Shown: positions 1-7,660 of the stretch, one piece after another
How positions within the stretch are numbered: the stretch's first letter is position 1
How the letters are laid out: every line of letters begins with the position of its first letter
From: Fictibacillus barbaricus
GTDB lineage: Bacteria; Bacillota; Bacilli; Bacillales; Fictibacillaceae
NCBI RefSeq assembly: GCF_014635025.1
Contig: NZ_BMCE01000001.1
Span: forward strand, 310,001-374,000
Reading direction: 5' to 3'
Length of the DNA stretch: 64,000 nt
The notes under the pieces: generated by a model
The model's input: the letters and a program-made list of their open reading frames with translations, nothing else
The model's database searches: none
Told to the model about the DNA's origin: nothing
Program-made: the position numbers and the translations under genes

Positions 1-212
1 AACTTGCTGCACAGGATTTGAAGATGTGTGTGGTTTGTCATGAGGCAATAAGAGAAGAGCTCGACTTCGTACTTTCTAACACAGTGGCTTAAAATTTTTA
101 AATATCGGTGGAAATCCAGATGGGAATAAAAGAGAGGTTCTTTTCGGTTTCCGCGAGTGGTTACGTGGTAAACCGCATCAGGGTACCAAATGCGACGTGT
201 TCTAGGAATCAT
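1..212 (-). CDS. RAYT / IS200-like (Y1_Tnp) transposase, 3' end outside window
   Basis: Seventy open codons run from ATG 212 to the left edge. The start follows a GAAAGGAGGTGA ribosome site (213-226 region). The protein begins MIPRTRRIWYPDAVYHV and carries TTRGNR, then YCLMTNHTHLQI. That is the N-terminal pattern of REP-associated tyrosine transposases, in which the H-x-H pair (here HTH) binds the catalytic metal; the catalytic Tyr would lie beyond the edge. A REP-like palindrome sits about 50 bp upstream (263-298) and relatives recur through the window, the usual RAYT arrangement. Family assignment is firm; activity cannot be judged from a truncated gene. Confidence 0.9.
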   Translation of the reverse strand, partial: MIPRTRRIWYPDAVYHVTTRGNRKEPLFYSHLDFHRYLKILSHCVRKYEVELFSYCLMTNHTHLQILCSK

Positions 213-262
213 TTTCACCTCCTTTCAGCTATACCATTATTTTACTGCTTGGTTGACAGTTT

Positions 263-298
263 GGGAAATTGGGACTGACCCCAAACAATTTATTTCCC
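263..298. repeat. REP-like palindromic element, copy 1
   Basis: A 36-bp element with outer arms GGGAAAT / ATTTCCC around an inner GGGAC..GACCCC core. It matches the copy at 4183-4218 at 32 of 36 positions. It lies directly upstream of the RAYT transposase gene, where a transposase's cognate REP would be expected. Confidence 0.75.
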
Positions 299-539
299 TC
301 ATTGTTTTTGAGTAAAACCTCTATAGCGTGTTAGAATGCAAACGGTTTAAATCCTTTCTTTTAGGTAAGTACGCTAAAATTGCTTTATCCTAGTTGACCG
401 TTTTTGTCAAAAACTGAAAGATATTGATCCTTCTTATCAAATTTCCCCGGAAATTTTTTAATGAAATACAGAAATCATGTATATTTGACTTCAATTTACA
501 TAAAATAACCCGGTAATTTTAATTCTTGGAGGTTATATC

Positions 540-1205
540 ATGAATCCAAATCAACCAAACAACAATCAAAATCAACAGCCTGCTAATCCTAGCCCAGAAT
601 TCATGCATCAAAACATGCAAACAGGCCAAATTTCTGCTCAACTTAATCATGGTGGTCATGAAATGTTTGATGTTCATGAAGTGCTTAGTGGAACAGTAGG
701 TGCATTAAATCTCTACACATTGTGTCAAGGGCATGTGCAAGATCAGGAACTAAAAGCTATGCTGAGCCGTCATTATCAACATATAACGAAAGAATATAAT
801 GCATGTGTACAGGCTTTCCAAACAGGAAAAGATCCAGCGATGCGAACTGAATCGTACAAGATGGCACAAGATAATGATTTTGTGTACGGTCTAAAACCAG
901 CACAACCGGTTAAGCCGATACAAAGTGTTACTGAATTAAATGATCAATGTGTTTCAGCGCTCCTTTTAGGGACGTTAAAATCCAATGCTTCTTCTAGAGG
1001 AATGGCAACATTAGAAGTAACGAACCCGGTATTACGTCGTGTTTTAGCGGATGGAATCCCAAACTGGATTGAAATGGCTTATGAATTGTCAATCTGGCAA
1101 AACAAGAATCATTATTACCAAGTTCCACAATTAAACCAACAAGATATGACGAGCATGATGAATGCCTATGCTCCAGCACCACAGTCACAACTACCACTTC
1201 AATAA
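540..1205 (+). CDS. Spore coat protein, CotF family
   Basis: A 221-residue protein with an Asn/Gln/Pro-rich start (about residues 1-25) and then a helical coat-F domain (about 45-190). The domain opens with MFDVHEVLSGTVGALNLYTL and contains the family-like QDQELKAMLSRHYQHI segment. Coat-F proteins are ferritin-like four-helix proteins of the spore coat made late in the mother cell. There is no signal peptide. The start is set by TTGGAGG ten bases upstream. CATAAAATA at 499-507 resembles a SigE/SigK -10 element, but I could not place a convincing -35. The gene is monocistronic, ending at the hairpin at 1216-1247. Specific paralog (CotF, YusN, YhcQ type) not resolved. Confidence 0.85.
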   Translation: MNPNQPNNNQNQQPANPSPEFMHQNMQTGQISAQLNHGGHEMFDVHEVLSGTVGALNLYTLCQGHVQDQELKAMLSRHYQHITKEYNACVQAFQTGKDPAMRTESYKMAQDNDFVYGLKPAQPVKPIQSVTELNDQCVSALLLGTLKSNASSRGMATLEVTNPVLRRVLADGIPNWIEMAYELSIWQNKNHYYQVPQLNQQDMTSMMNAYAPAPQSQLPLQ

Positions 1206-1215
1206 CGATCGAAAG

Positions 1216-1250
1216 AAACGAGTACTAACTCAAAAGGGTACTCGTTTTAT
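1216..1250 (+). terminator. Rho-independent terminator of the CotF-like gene
   Basis: Ten-base arms AAACGAGTAC / GTACTCGTTT with a 12-nt loop, running into TTTTATTAT, 11 bases after the stop codon. Confidence 0.85.
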
Positions 1251-1344
1251 TATGATTTATGTTCCTGCACCTTAACTATCCTAATCTTTTTGGGGGTATG
1301 CATACGGTTGTTTTACCAATCGTGTTATCCCTAGTTGCGTACAA

Positions 1345-1361
1345 ATGGGGACAGACCCCAT
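1345..1361. repeat. REP-like palindrome, copy 2 (short)
   Basis: ATGGGG-ACAGA-CCCCAT, six-base arms. It shares the GGGGACAGACCC core of the copies at 26466 and 27747 and probably is a single half-element rather than the paired form. Confidence 0.6.
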
Positions 1362-1374
1362 ACAAATACATTTT

Positions 1375-1415
1375 AGAAGACATTGTCCACTCCGAGTGGA
1401 CAATGTCTTCTTTCT
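1375..1415. terminator. Perfect 18-bp hairpin followed by a T-rich tract
   Basis: The arms 1375-1392 and 1394-1411 are exact reverse complements (AGAAGACATTGTCCACTC and its complement) separated by one base, followed by TTCTTTTG. It could terminate read-through on the plus strand. But a perfect 18-bp stem with almost no loop is longer than a normal terminator and lies 14 bp from a REP-like copy, so a palindromic mobile remnant is an alternative. Confidence 0.55.
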
Positions 1416-1539
1416 TTTGTGAAATAAGATTCTACTAAAAAAAATAGCAGGTATAAATTACTAAAAAACCATTTACAGTTAATTACTGAGATGGTAATTT
1501 AGTATGAGAATATAATTAAATAAGTGTGGAGCTATGAAG

Positions 1540-1601
1540 GTTATTCTATATGTGGGCGCTTGGGATAACTGAAGCTAGTAGCGCAACCGACTGCTTCTTT
1601 T
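1540..1601 (+). promoter_or_regulatory. Two-hairpin structured leader, class unknown
   Basis: Two consecutive stems precede the secreted coiled-coil gene. Stem 1 is GTTATTC (1540-1546) with GGATAAC (1563-1569). Stem 2 is GAAGC(T)AGT (1571-1579) with ACTGCTTC (1590-1597), followed by TTTTAT. A good ribosome site (GGAAGGGG) comes 30 bases later. The second hairpin plus T-run could be an attenuator. I do not recognise a known riboswitch consensus. Confidence 0.3.
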
Positions 1602-1635
1602 ATAAGGTTCTGAAGATAAAGGAAGGGGTATTTTT

Positions 1636-2121
1636 ATGGAGATCTCAAGAAAAGAAAAGTTCAGTTCAAAGAAAAGAACAACGACGAAGAAATGGCCAAA
1701 AATCGTTTTAGCGACAACATTTGTATTAGGTTTAGGCACCACATCTGTTTTTGCTGCAAAACCTGACCTTGCCGGCTATCTATACAATCAGATTGTTTCG
1801 TTTACATACAAAGCAGATATCGATAAGGCACTTAATGATGAAAAAAATTCATTGCTAACAAATTTGAGTTCGAATATCAGTGCAATCTTCAATAACACGA
1901 AACAGGAATTAGAGAATGAGAAGCAAAAGATCATTGAAGACAAAAAAGGTGAGATCAAAGCTCATTATGATCAGGAAATGGCTGAAGTAACAAAGAAAAA
2001 AGACGAAGCCATCACCAAAAAGAAAGAAGAGATGAATGCGGACGCAATCAAAACTTCTACAAAGATACAAGAAGAAATCACAAAAGAGATCGAACAAGAA
2101 TTAAAAAAGAACACAAAATAA
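1636..2121 (+). CDS. Secreted or anchored coiled-coil protein, unknown function
   Basis: A 161-residue protein. The first 20 residues are strongly basic, then a hydrophobic stretch (about 22-41) ends in VFAAKP, reading as a signal peptide with a likely cleavage after VFA or a short anchor. Residues 60-161 are almost entirely charged Glu/Lys/Gln heptad-like sequence predicted as a continuous helix or coiled coil, with few aromatics. The ribosome site GGAAGGGG is nine bases before the ATG. It has its own leader upstream and its own terminator at 2129, so it is a single-gene unit. I recognise no family. A surface-exposed scaffold is possible but is only inference from composition. Confidence 0.7.
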   Translation: MEISRKEKFSSKKRTTTKKWPKIVLATTFVLGLGTTSVFAAKPDLAGYLYNQIVSFTYKADIDKALNDEKNSLLTNLSSNISAIFNNTKQELENEKQKIIEDKKGEIKAHYDQEMAEVTKKKDEAITKKKEEMNADAIKTSTKIQEEITKEIEQELKKNTK

Positions 2122-2128
2122 ATGTTTA

Positions 2129-2160
2129 AGAGCGGAGCTCCATTCTCCGCTCTTTTTCTT
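2129..2160 (+). terminator. Rho-independent terminator
   Basis: AGAGCGGAG (2129-2137) pairs with CTCCGCTCT (2145-2153) followed by TTTTCTTTTT. Confidence 0.85.
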
Positions 2161-2204
2161 TTTCCTATATACTAGAAATTAGAATGATAAACGGAGACGA
2201 ATTT

Positions 2205-2939
2205 ATGAGAAAACTATTTCTTCTGCTTAGTATGATCTTTCTTGTTTATGCAACGGCTATGCTGATCCAAACGACCAATATGGACATGGGTCTTGCGGTT
2301 TTCTTCTTTTTAGGTGCACTCTTTTTCATCCTTTTTTACAGATACGATTTGGCTACGAAAGTTTTCAAAATGTATCGAAAAACAACTTTAGCACTCGTGA
2401 TCATATGTTTACTTTTTGCTGCAGCGCTTGAAACTCTTATTCTTATATCTGCTAATACAGATCCAGAGAAGGTATCTGGCAAAATCAATTCCATCCTCGT
2501 CCTTGGCGGTGGTACAAAGAATAACCGGCCAGGTGCGGTACTAAAAGGACGACTTGATCAGGCAATAGCCTATGCGGAACATCACCCGGACGTAAGCTTT
2601 ATCGTGAGCGGAGGCCTTGGATTTGGTAAAACAACGAGTGAGGGCTCCATCATGAAAAACTACTTGGTGGAGAATGGCATTGACCCGAAACGCATAAAGA
2701 TTGAAGAGAAGGCGACTAGTACGTATGAGAACCTTTTATATACAAAAGAGATGCTGCAGGCAAATGAACAACTATTAATTGTAACAAGTGATTTTCATCT
2801 TTTTCGTACAAAAATGATCGCGAAACGGGTTGGTATTGAAGCAGAGGGACTTGGGTCACCACTCCGAATCTCATCGATACCACAAGCACACGTGCGAGAA
2901 TATATGGCCATCATTAAAAGCTATTTTACCGACCGATAA
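2205..2939 (+). CDS. YdcF/ElyC family membrane protein (DUF218)
   Basis: The in-frame ATG at 2205 is preferred over 2184, because the Shine-Dalgarno ACGGAGAC lies between them at good spacing; this gives 244 residues. Three or four hydrophobic segments fill about residues 1-85. Then comes a DUF218 domain with SILVLGGG, a LKGRLDQAIAYAEHHPD segment, FIVSGG and a C-terminal VTSDFHLFRTKMIAKRVG. The family (SanA, YdcF, ElyC) is linked to cell-envelope precursor metabolism and resistance to vancomycin-like drugs in other bacteria, but the reaction is not settled. The next gene starts 15 bp downstream, so the two are probably co-transcribed. Confidence 0.82.
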   Translation: MRKLFLLLSMIFLVYATAMLIQTTNMDMGLAVFFFLGALFFILFYRYDLATKVFKMYRKTTLALVIICLLFAAALETLILISANTDPEKVSGKINSILVLGGGTKNNRPGAVLKGRLDQAIAYAEHHPDVSFIVSGGLGFGKTTSEGSIMKNYLVENGIDPKRIKIEEKATSTYENLLYTKEMLQANEQLLIVTSDFHLFRTKMIAKRVGIEAEGLGSPLRISSIPQAHVREYMAIIKSYFTDR

Positions 2940-2954
2940 AGGATTGAGGCTGTC

Positions 2955-3137
2955 ATGAAACAAAGTAAGTATCACTGCTGCGCGACATGTATAAATTTCA
3001 AACCTGAAAAAACGAATCAAGGTATGCGCTATCACTGTGTACGTCTTGGTTATGAAACAAAACCACAGTATCAGTTCAATTGCTGGGAGCCGAAACCCCA
3101 TGTTGTAGAACTTATGAAAAAGAATGAGAACACTTAG
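2955..3137 (+). CDS. Small cysteine-rich conserved protein
   Basis: Sixty residues with five cysteines: a CCATC cluster near residue 8, one in YHCVRLGYET and one in FNCWEPK. Spacing suggests a zinc-binding or disulfide-stabilised mini-domain. There is no signal peptide. It follows the DUF218 gene by 15 bp with ribosome site GATTGAGG. The stop codon is embedded in the ascending arm of the terminator. Function not recognised. Confidence 0.65.
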   Translation: MKQSKYHCCATCINFKPEKTNQGMRYHCVRLGYETKPQYQFNCWEPKPHVVELMKKNENT

Positions 3138-3166
3138 TTATCAGATTAAGAAACTAAGTGTTTTTC
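3129..3166 (+). terminator. Rho-independent terminator overlapping the stop codon
   Basis: AACACTTAGTT (3129-3139) pairs with AACTAAGTGTT (3152-3162), then TTTCTTTG. The left arm includes the TAG stop of the preceding small gene. Confidence 0.85.
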
Positions 3167-3294
3167 TTTGCAGTCAGTACACTTGCCTTGAAAAAGCTTA
3201 CAATGTTACATTGTGTAAGGCTTTATGTAACGAAATGCTGGAAATACTGTTGATAGATGATCTTTAGATAGATCATGAGAAAGGATTTTTTGAT

Positions 3295-4179
3295 ATGAAT
3301 CTTCAAATTCCGATTGAAATAAAAGAAAAACTGCAGCAAGATGCAGCTAAGCGATTAGAAAACTTACCAGATATATATAAAGGATTAATCGGCGATCCAG
3401 GATACACGGCGCCTGATACTTCACTTATAGAAGATGCTGTCATTGCACTCGCTTTAGGAAAAAATGTTCTGCTGAAAGGCCCTACAGGATCAGGGAAAAC
3501 CAAGCTTGCCGAACTCCTGTCAAATGTGTTCGGACAGCCGCTGCACCAAGTGAATGCCTCCGTTGACCTTGACGCAGAAGCGCTTCTTGGCCATAAAACG
3601 TTAAGCTACAACGAGGGAAAGCAAGAGATTGAATTCATCCCAGGTCCTGTAACAAAAGCAGCGACTAATGGGCACTTCCTATACATTGATGAAATAAACA
3701 TCGCAAAACCTGAAACGCTGCCGATCCTTAACGGAATGCTCGATTATCGACGTACGATCGCAAACCCGTTTACTGGGGAAGTGGTAAAAGCAGAGCCTGG
3801 ATTCAACGTGATTGCTGCAATTAACGAAGGCTACATCGGAACAGTGCCGCTGAATGAAGCATTGAAAAACCGTTTTGTTGTGATCGAAGTTCCTTATATC
3901 CAAGGCGAGACGTTAAAGGAAATGCTGAAAAACCAGTCTCAGCAAAAAGATGAAGATGTGCTATCGAAGTTTGTCCAGCTTTCGTCTGACCTTATCGGTC
4001 AGGCGAAAGCCGGCCATCTGTCCGAGGACGCCGCATCCATCCGCGCACTTCTGGATGCGGCCGACCTCTCCGTCTACTTGCCGGCGAAGCGCGCCATCCA
4101 GCGCGCAATCGCCGACAAGCTCGAAGATGCCCGCGAACGCGCCCTCGTTTCCAACGTGGCCGCGACGCTGTTTGCGTAA
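3295..4179 (+). CDS. yojN: AAA+ ATPase of the MoxR/CbbQ/NorQ type
   Basis: A 294-residue cytoplasmic AAA+ ATPase. Walker A is GPTGSGKT at residues 62-69, Walker B FLYIDE at 128-133, and a sensor-1-like IAAINEG follows around 180. An arginine-bearing NRFVVIEVP segment is also present. It precedes a VWA-domain protein. This CbbQ/NorQ plus CbbO/NorD-like pairing is known for ATPase-driven activation or metal insertion of a partner enzyme, and matches B. subtilis yojN-yojO. No target enzyme is adjacent here. The last 60 codons are conspicuously GC-rich (GCC, GCG, CGC, GAC codons) compared with the first part. Ribosome site AAAGGA lies nine bases upstream of the ATG. Confidence 0.85.
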   Translation: MNLQIPIEIKEKLQQDAAKRLENLPDIYKGLIGDPGYTAPDTSLIEDAVIALALGKNVLLKGPTGSGKTKLAELLSNVFGQPLHQVNASVDLDAEALLGHKTLSYNEGKQEIEFIPGPVTKAATNGHFLYIDEINIAKPETLPILNGMLDYRRTIANPFTGEVVKAEPGFNVIAAINEGYIGTVPLNEALKNRFVVIEVPYIQGETLKEMLKNQSQQKDEDVLSKFVQLSSDLIGQAKAGHLSEDAASIRALLDAADLSVYLPAKRAIQRAIADKLEDARERALVSNVAATLFA

Positions 4180-4182
4180 GCT

Positions 4183-4218
4183 GGGAAATGGGGACAGTCC
4201 CCCAACAATTTATTTCCC
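4183..4218. repeat. REP-like palindromic element, copy 3
   Basis: A 36-bp element with the same outer GGGAAAT / ATTTCCC arms as copy 1 and an inner GGGGAC-AGTCCCC core. It is inserted four bases after the yojN stop and before the yojO ribosome site, so it is transcribed as part of the yojN-yojO message. Confidence 0.75.
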
Positions 4219-4244
4219 ACGATGATTTTGGAGGTTTCGCCTAG

Positions 4245-6170
4245 ATGAAATTCCTAGTATTTGCGAATACAAAGATCGATTCTTTTGTTCACATGCAACT
4301 GATCGATCTTTCACGCTCACTCTCAAAAGTGGATAAAATGGACGTTTCGTTCTCATACCACTCGTATCTCGAACGAAACAGCGGCGCTACTCATGTCAGC
4401 CAGTTCTGGAACCCTTATCCGCGCGACATTCAGCTCGAAGGCTGGAAATCGGACGTTTATTTGCGCAGCTACGGAACGCAGTTTTATACGGACGACAACT
4501 CCATATGGAATACGCTCAGTGTACTGAAAACCCACCCGCACCGTGAATTTTTAAAACAGGTCCTTCTCTTCGCGGAAGACTACCGATTAGAACAGATCTG
4601 CATAAACGACCGGCCAGGGATGAAGCATGCTTTTCAGCTCCGCAAAGAAACGTTTCAGGTTCACTACAACCGCGAGTACCGAAAACATATTCAACAAAAG
4701 CGTGAACTCGACGCTTTATTTTGCCATATCATCCTTTTAGCGAATAAACGCTTTGTCGCTGTACCGCTGCAAACGCAACAGCTTTACCTAGAGTTAAGAC
4801 CATTGCTTACAAAACTAACTTCGGCACAATCAACACACGATATTGCGGCAATTATTATCCAAATGGCTGAACTCACAAAACAGCACTCAGATCTACCAGA
4901 CATGAAAACCGCTTACCGCAGCTTCAGCGACAAGCCGGCATCAACTGACTCGACTGACGAATCGCAAAAGTTTGACGACTTAACAAGAAGCAACGAAACC
5001 AAAACGAAGAAAACCATCACAAAAGACGAGCAAAAAGAGGAAGAAAACGACCAAGAGAAAGAATCCCACTCGTCTTGGCATGATGAAACCTCAGACCCGC
5101 AGGATTCGTTTTTACAAATGGATCTCGATCAAGGAACGAATACGGATCTATTAGGAGAAGGAGCGCGGGAAGCTGAAAGTGGGGACGCCGTATTTGGATC
5201 GGTCCAAACGAGCGCTCACTCGACCGAGAACAACGACTTCAACACCCAAAACGAACACGAATCGGAAACCGACAATAATCAAACAGGTTCTAACTCTAGC
5301 AGCCACTTCCCGTATGGAGAAGTAAACAAAAACGTAACCGAGCATTTCGTCCCTGCAAAACCTGCGACACCGGAAGAAGTTACACAATATGAACTTTTCA
5401 ACCAAGAGATCGCTCCATTCGTCACCCAGCTCAAGCAAAACTTCCTTAAAACGATGGAGCACAAACGAACAAGCCCTAGAGAAGACCTGCACTTTGGAAG
5501 ACTGGGGAAAAAGCTCACAAGACTTGCAACCGACAAGAATCCGAGACTGTTTCGAAAAAAGCAGGAATCTCAGCATGAACTCGACACTACGTTCACGCTT
5601 CTTGTAGACTGCTCAGCATCCATGTTTAACAAGATGGAAGAGACACAGAAGGGGATCGTTCTTTTTCACGAAACATTAAAGGCACTCAGAATTCCACATT
5701 CGGTCGTCGGCTTTTGGGAAGATGCAGCTGATGCAACAGTGAACAACCAGCCGAACTACTTTCATGAAGTGATCTCGTACAGAAACTCACTTCATCAGCC
5801 TGGAGCAGCGATCATGCAGCTTGAACCGCAGGAAGACAATCGTGACGGATACTCGATCCGCCGAATGGGCGAGGAACTCATGAAACGGCCAGAACAGCAG
5901 AAAATTCTTCTTGTTTTCTCTGATGGGGAGCCAGCTGCCTTCGATTATGAAACGCACGGTGTTCTCGACACGCATGAAGCTGTTACTCGTACAAGAAAGC
6001 TTGGTATCGAAACGATTGGTATGTTTATCGCAAACGGTGAAATCACAGAAGAAGAAGAAAAACTCATGCAGAACATTTATGGACCTCAAAATGTAGTCGT
6101 ACCAAGTGCGGCCGAACTAGTAGACTACCTCATGCCAGTTCTACGCAAACTTCTTTTTAAATCCATATAA
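4245..6170 (+). CDS. yojO: VWA-domain protein, CbbO/NorD/CobT-like partner of YojN
   Basis: A 641-residue protein. The N-terminal 220 residues form the conserved NorD/YojO region. A long acidic, Ser/Thr/Gln-rich linker (about 225-350) follows. The C-terminal von Willebrand A domain (about 445-640) carries MIDAS residues D455-C-S457-A-S459 in LLVDCSASM and VFSDGEPAAFDYE later. In related systems the VWA protein docks the AAA+ ring onto the client enzyme. The ribosome site TTTTGGAGG precedes the ATG. It ends at a strong bidirectional terminator. The client in this organism is unknown; assignment rests on the pair and the domain order. Confidence 0.83.
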   Translation: MKFLVFANTKIDSFVHMQLIDLSRSLSKVDKMDVSFSYHSYLERNSGATHVSQFWNPYPRDIQLEGWKSDVYLRSYGTQFYTDDNSIWNTLSVLKTHPHREFLKQVLLFAEDYRLEQICINDRPGMKHAFQLRKETFQVHYNREYRKHIQQKRELDALFCHIILLANKRFVAVPLQTQQLYLELRPLLTKLTSAQSTHDIAAIIIQMAELTKQHSDLPDMKTAYRSFSDKPASTDSTDESQKFDDLTRSNETKTKKTITKDEQKEEENDQEKESHSSWHDETSDPQDSFLQMDLDQGTNTDLLGEGAREAESGDAVFGSVQTSAHSTENNDFNTQNEHESETDNNQTGSNSSSHFPYGEVNKNVTEHFVPAKPATPEEVTQYELFNQEIAPFVTQLKQNFLKTMEHKRTSPREDLHFGRLGKKLTRLATDKNPRLFRKKQESQHELDTTFTLLVDCSASMFNKMEETQKGIVLFHETLKALRIPHSVVGFWEDAADATVNNQPNYFHEVISYRNSLHQPGAAIMQLEPQEDNRDGYSIRRMGEELMKRPEQQKILLVFSDGEPAAFDYETHGVLDTHEAVTRTRKLGIETIGMFIANGEITEEEEKLMQNIYGPQNVVVPSAAELVDYLMPVLRKLLFKSI

Positions 6171-6176
6171 GCGCCA

Positions 6177-6212
6177 AAACGCCCAGGGCACCTAGACCCT
6201 CGGGCGTTTATT
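6177..6212. terminator. Bidirectional terminator between convergent genes
   Basis: AAACGCCC (6177-6184) pairs with GGGCGTTT (6202-6209), extended inside by AGGG/CCCT; T-runs lie on both sides. Confidence 0.85.
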
Positions 6213-6222
6213 TATGTATGTT

Positions 6223-6414
6223 TTAATACTCCAATAGCTTCAGCCAAGCAAAAATGACTCCAACAAATCCTGTATAGCTAAAGATTTTTACCGACCATTC
6301 TGGTAAGGCTGTTCGAAGCAGGCTTGAGAAGATACCAACAACAATAAAAGCAGCAAGCAAGATATAAATGGATATAATATCAAACGGAATACGAAAAGAC
6401 AGCCAGTTTTCCAT
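6223..6414 (-). CDS. Small two-helix membrane protein
   Basis: The ATG at 6414 lies seven bases after GGGAGG; the TTG two codons upstream is too close to it. The product is 63 residues with two hydrophobic helices (about 11-33 and 42-60) and short polar ends, ending AWLKLLEY. It is convergent with yojO and shares its terminator. No family recognised. The ribosome site and clean two-helix pattern support a real gene. Confidence 0.6.
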   Translation of the reverse strand: MENWLSFRIPFDIISIYILLAAFIVVGIFSSLLRTALPEWSVKIFSYTGFVGVIFAWLKLLEY

Positions 6415-6590
6415 CGCCAAACCTCCCTAGTATGAATAATATCGGTCGAAATGCCTATACGTTAAGAAACAAAATACGAAAACCATAAATTTTACTTGTA
6501 TTATTCACTTTTTCCCAAAGGAAAAACGGGCACCGCTACTAGGATAAAAGCATAAAGTATTACAAATGCAGAGATAAGGAAGTGAGTAAC

Positions 6591-6884
6591 TTGCCCCGTC
6601 AGAGTGATATTGGAACGATTCTGGACTTAGCTGAGGAAGAAATCATTGCAAAAAACAAAAATGGCACTGTCATAGCTGCTGAACTGGCACTGCTTGCAGC
6701 ATCCCTGTCTACTGTCGCAGATTTTATTGCCACAATAAGTGCTGGTATTGCTTTAAGGCAAGTTTATATTGATGATTTGCAGTCGCAGAAAGAACAGAAA
6801 GAACAAGAGGCTCAGATGAAGGACATGCAAGACCAGCTGAATGCACTAAAAAAAGAGATAAAAGCACTAAGGGGAAAAAAGTAA
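6591..6884 (+). CDS. Small protein with C-terminal coiled coil, unknown function
   Basis: The start is chosen by the near-perfect AAGGAAGTGA sequence, which ends five bases before TTG 6591. The GTG at 6582 lies inside that ribosome site. The 97-residue product has an apolar Ala/Leu-rich segment (about residues 25-55, weakly amphipathic and possibly membrane-associated). A Gln/Lys/Glu coiled coil follows (about 62-95). The stop codon falls within the ascending part of the shared terminator. No family recognised. Confidence 0.6.
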   Translation: MPRQSDIGTILDLAEEEIIAKNKNGTVIAAELALLAASLSTVADFIATISAGIALRQVYIDDLQSQKEQKEQEAQMKDMQDQLNALKKEIKALRGKK

Positions 6885-6905
6885 TAACTTTATTCCCCTT
6901 CGTTC
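6869..6905. terminator. Bidirectional terminator
   Basis: AAGGGGAA (6869-6876) pairs with TTCCCCTT (6893-6900), lying between convergent genes. Confidence 0.7.
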
Positions 6906-6915
6906 ATTCTAATGA

Positions 6916-7584
6916 TCAATCATACTCTTTTTTCTTCCACTCATCCTCAGGCATCTCAAACTCATCACTCGAGAAGCGCTCCTCTTTAAACGGATCACCA
7001 TACATATGAAACCCGTTCTGCTCCCAAAAACCAGGCTGATCTTCCGCTAAGAACTCAAATTTTCGGACCCATTTTGCACTCTTCCAAAAATAAAGATGAG
7101 GAACGATGAGGCGGAGCGGGAATCCGTGTTTATCGGTCAGCGGTTTGCCGTCAAACGAGTGGGCCAAAAGCACATCATCACGCAATAGATCGTCGAGCGG
7201 AACATTTGTCGTGTAGTCGTAATCGGCGTGGACCATCACGTACTTGGCTTTCGGATCAACCTCAATGTGCTTCAAAAAATCTTTAAATTTAACACCCTCA
7301 AACGCGTTGTCGAACCGTGACCATCTTGTTACACAATGAATATCGCGGACCACTGTCGTTTGTGGCATCTTCATGATGTCTTCAAAAGTAAATTCTACAG
7401 ATTTACCGACAAGTCCTTCTACAGATAACGACCATTTTTTCATGTCATAAACAGGAACGTCACCTTCATGCAATATAGGGAACCGTTCCGTAGCCACTTG
7501 CCCAGGCGGCACTCTATCTTTTAAACTTCCATTCGCCTCAGGAACGCGCATTTTCTTAATTCGATCCGCTTTATTCAAACCCAT
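6916..7584 (-). CDS. yuiH: Sulfite-oxidase-like molybdopterin oxidoreductase (YuiH family)
   Basis: The start is ATG 7584, eight bases after AAGGAG; the upstream GTG overlaps that site. The 222-residue protein is one oxidoreductase molybdopterin domain. DIHCVTRWS supplies the Cys that ligates Mo (C84), and PLRLIVPHLYFWKSAKWVR is the conserved late motif. No dimerisation domain and no Tat signal are present, so it resembles cytoplasmic YuiH rather than secreted MsrP. The leader is a SAM-I riboswitch with an overlapping terminator, so expression should rise when S-adenosylmethionine is low. That ties the enzyme to sulfur or methionine metabolism; the substrate is unknown. Confidence 0.85.
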   Translation of the reverse strand: MGLNKADRIKKMRVPEANGSLKDRVPPGQVATERFPILHEGDVPVYDMKKWSLSVEGLVGKSVEFTFEDIMKMPQTTVVRDIHCVTRWSRFDNAFEGVKFKDFLKHIEVDPKAKYVMVHADYDYTTNVPLDDLLRDDVLLAHSFDGKPLTDKHGFPLRLIVPHLYFWKSAKWVRKFEFLAEDQPGFWEQNGFHMYGDPFKEERFSSDEFEMPEDEWKKKEYD

Positions 7585-7599
7585 ACAACACACTCCTTC

Positions 7600-7643
7600 A
7601 TAAAAAGTAAATAAAAAACGCCCTCTTTATAAAAAAGAGGACG
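7600..7643 (-). terminator. Riboswitch-controlled terminator
   Basis: On the minus strand GTCCTCTTT pairs with AAAGAGGGC around TTTAT, then GTTTTTTATTT. The CCTCTT arm is complementary to the AAGAGG of the aptamer's closing helix, giving the standard mutually exclusive antiterminator. Confidence 0.8.
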
Positions 7644-7660
7644 AATGATTCCATAAACAT

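Noticed and set aside
3-92. Plus-strand open frame at the left edge ending MCVVCHEAIREELDF
   Set aside because: It overlaps the RAYT gene on the other strand, whose family motifs and ribosome site are convincing.
1540-1600. c-di-GMP-I riboswitch
   Set aside because: There is a loose likeness around AGTAGCGCAACCGAC, but the conserved upstream half of the aptamer is missing.
3950-4225. Alternative frame over the end of yojN, Ser/Pro/Arg-rich
   Set aside because: It is a shadow of the GC-rich codons of yojN and lacks a ribosome site.
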